Assembly (NCBI RefSeq): GCF_009910675.1
Contig: NZ_RSEJ01000007.1
Span: forward strand, 171,804 to 235,803
Origin: Photobacterium alginatilyticum
GTDB lineage: Bacteria > Pseudomonadota > Gammaproteobacteria > Enterobacterales > Vibrionaceae
Reading direction: 5' to 3'
Length of the DNA: 64,000 nt
The position numbers and the translations under genes are program-made. The stretch's first letter is position 1, and each line of letters begins with the position of its first letter. Shown here piece by piece: positions 63,958 through 64,000 of the stretch. The notes under the pieces were generated by a model, which saw only the letters and a list, made by a program, of their open reading frames with translations, was not told the DNA's origin and searched no databases.

Positions 63958-64000
63958 ATGTCGAATAATACTTTCCTATCTTCCTTCTGGGAAGGCTTTC
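63958..64000 (+). CDS. Start of an unidentified ORF cut by the right edge
   Basis: ATG 63958 opens a frame (MSNNTFLSSFWEGF) still open at the window end. No ribosome site is evident. Too little is visible to name it; a transposase is one possibility given the inverted repeat upstream. Confidence 0.4.
   Translation, partial: MSNNTFLSSFWEGF

Noticed and set aside
1..64000. CRISPR array accompanying the CARF nuclease
   Set aside because: No regularly spaced direct repeats with unique spacers were seen; the only tandem arrays are 7-bp units and the long repeats are dispersed.
1..64000. tRNA or rRNA genes
   Set aside because: No cloverleaf with T-arm GGTTCGA-type motif and acceptor stem, and no rRNA-like sequence, was recognised by eye; a covariance-model scan would be decisive.

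Overview
The window reads as chromosomal DNA of a marine gammaproteobacterium of the family Vibrionaceae, most likely Photobacterium or a close relative. This rests on gene content and order and on protein sequences resembling Vibrio/Photobacterium orthologues: a plsX-fabH-fabD-fabG-acpP-fabF-pabC-mltG-tmk-holB-tatD-ptsG block next to yceF-rluC-rne, a TfoX-type protein, and a VC1899-type CARF nuclease. No search could be run, so the genus is an inference. No rRNA, tRNA, CRISPR array or complete insertion sequence was recognised.

Layout. 1-325: 3' end of a dihydrolipoamide dehydrogenase. 461-10052 (minus): a five-gene unit, NfeD-like YqiJ, flotillin YqiK, a 1643-residue DUF3686/AAA ATPase, a one-HKD phospholipase D-like protein and TelA. 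10418-11056: LysE-type exporter. 11151-16179 (minus): trehalose genes treR, treB, treC and a DUF1349 gene, with two palindromic TreR-type operators. 16545-17711: a lone CARF-wHTH-PD-(D/E)XK protein. 17805-23606 (minus): TetR regulator, LolA-like carrier, two FtsX/LolC-type permeases, LolD-like ATPase and a predicted outer-membrane barrel. 24018-24785: udp with two CRP-like sites 53 bp apart. 25086-27626: a ZntA-type metal ATPase behind a MerR-family promoter.

28316-39998 is an accessory-looking stretch. It holds two paralogous histidine kinase/response regulator modules. One lies beside a SLC13/DASS transporter (minus strand, 28610-31890) and the other ahead of ldhA (plus strand, 36159-39727). 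Between them are a MATE transporter, a CBS-domain protein and a DUF945 protein. Three ~265 bp copies of a palindromic MITE-like repeat sit just behind stop codons here. 40213-45473 holds an outer-membrane protein, a DsdC-like LysR regulator, a TfoX-type protein, a Lon-N domain protein, an HDOD protein and lysO.

45559-63804 is conserved core: ptsG, tatD, holB, tmk, mltG, pabC, the fatty-acid synthesis cluster, rpmF, yceD, yceF, rluC and rne. The window closes with an inverted repeat and the first codons of an unidentified ORF.

Most worth following: the CARF nuclease without CRISPR, the flotillin/AAA/PLD/TelA operon, the Lol-like ABC plus barrel operon, and the paired kinase modules with split DHp domains, atypical cyclic-nucleotide folds and one altered receiver domain. 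All of these are inferred from sequence alone.
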